DNA from: an uncultured Clostridia bacterium
GTDB taxonomy: Bacteria; Bacillota; Clostridia; Oscillospirales; Oscillospiraceae
Assembly (NCBI GenBank): GCA_947177115.1
Contig: CAMWTG010000045.1
Span: forward strand, 1-13,408
Direction of reading: 5' to 3'
DNA: 13,408 bases
The notes below the pieces were generated by a model that was given only the letters and a program-made list of their open reading frames with translations, was not told where the DNA came from and ran no database searches. Every line of letters starts with the position of its first letter. Within the stretch, counting starts at the first letter, position 1. Positions 12,997 through 13,408 of this stretch are shown here, piece by piece. The translations under genes were made by a program, and so were the position numbers.

Positions 12997-13408
12997 ATGT
13001 TTACCGCTCTTTTGAACAATCTGAAGGCCAACCGCCGCACCATCGTCTTCACCGAGGGCCCCGATGCCCGCATCCAGGAGGCCGCCGCCCGGCTGATCCG
13101 GGAGGACCTGATGGACGTGATCCTGGTGGGCAATGTGGACGAGGTCAACGCCGCCGCCCAGAAAAACGGCTTCGACATCGCCAAGGCCGAGATCCTGGAC
13201 CCCGAGACCTACGCCGGAATGGACGAGATGGTGCCCAAGATGGTGGAGCTGCGCAAGGGCAAGATGAGCGAGGATGACTGCCGCGCCGCCCTGAAGAAGG
13301 GCAACTACTTCGGCACCATGCTGGTGAAGATGGGCAAGGCCGACGCCCTCAGGGCCGCCCCGCCGACACCCCCGCCGACCCCCTCCGCCCCCCCCGACCG
13401 CGAATCAA
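12997..13408 (+). CDS. pta: Phosphate acetyltransferase, 5' part (truncated by window end)
   Basis: ATG 12997 follows GGAGG (12983-12987) at 9 bases. About 137 codons are present. Pta converts acetyl-CoA and phosphate to acetyl phosphate and CoA, the first step of the acetate pathway that yields ATP through acetate kinase in fermenting bacteria. The N-terminus is characteristic: ANRRTIVFTEGPDARIQEAA, DVILVGN, then MVELRKGKMSEDDCRAAL and NYFGTMLVKMGKADAL. Related phosphate acyltransferases (phosphate butyryltransferase) share the fold, but this N-terminus fits Pta. From about codon 119 (base 13351) the translation changes abruptly to a Pro/Ala-rich string. That does not resemble the expected VSGA.HSTADTVRPALQ region, and probably reflects bad sequence at a contig end. 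Confidence 0.9.
   Translation, partial: MFTALLNNLKANRRTIVFTEGPDARIQEAAARLIREDLMDVILVGNVDEVNAAAQKNGFDIAKAEILDPETYAGMDEMVPKMVELRKGKMSEDDCRAALKKGNYFGTMLVKMGKADALRAAPPTPPPTPSAPPDRES

Overview
The window looks like a chromosomal segment of a GC-rich anaerobic Firmicute, most like gut Oscillospiraceae (Flavonifractor / Lawsonibacter / Intestinimonas type). This is inferred from near-consensus sigma-A promoters, strong AGGAGG-type ribosome binding sites, four Gram-positive-style lipoprotein or membrane-anchored secreted proteins, the XRE + DUF6442-like pair and the general protein style. No rRNA, tRNA, CRISPR, transposase or phage gene was seen.

Layout. 1-285: the 3' end of a hemolysin III / TrhA-type (PAQR superfamily) membrane protein, then 476 bases without a gene. 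That stretch holds a GC-rich hairpin, a consensus promoter (500-528) and a structured leader. 762-8816: an oligopeptide-type ABC transporter operon of binding lipoprotein, OppB-like permease, OppC-like permease, OppD-like ATPase and OppF-like ATPase. A stem-loop with a U-tract lies between the binding protein and the permeases. 8818-10092: a membrane-anchored protein that may be a degenerate ApbE-like domain, attached to the end of the operon. 10160-11031: a lipoprotein-type barnase RNase overlapped by a barstar inhibitor gene. 11061-11100: a long hairpin shared by converging transcripts. 11104-11635 (minus): an XRE regulator and a small DUF6442-like membrane protein, behind a promoter covered by three copies of one operator-like sequence. 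11738-12805 (minus): a lipoprotein with a possible DUF3298/RsiV-like C-terminal domain. 12997-13408: the 5' part of phosphate acetyltransferase (pta), whose last ~58 bases look corrupted.

How they work together. The binding protein captures peptides outside the membrane, OppB/OppC form the pore and OppD/OppF drive import. Almost every subunit departs from the textbook form. The binding protein seems circularly permuted, with its usual C-terminal segment at the N-terminus. OppB has about 200 extra extracytoplasmic residues. OppD has about 225 extra residues between Walker A and the Q-loop and has lost the usual C-terminal Fe-S cysteines. OppF carries two C-terminal transmembrane helices. This expanded transporter plus its membrane-anchored partner, and the secreted barnase with its cytoplasmic barstar, are the most interesting parts of the window.
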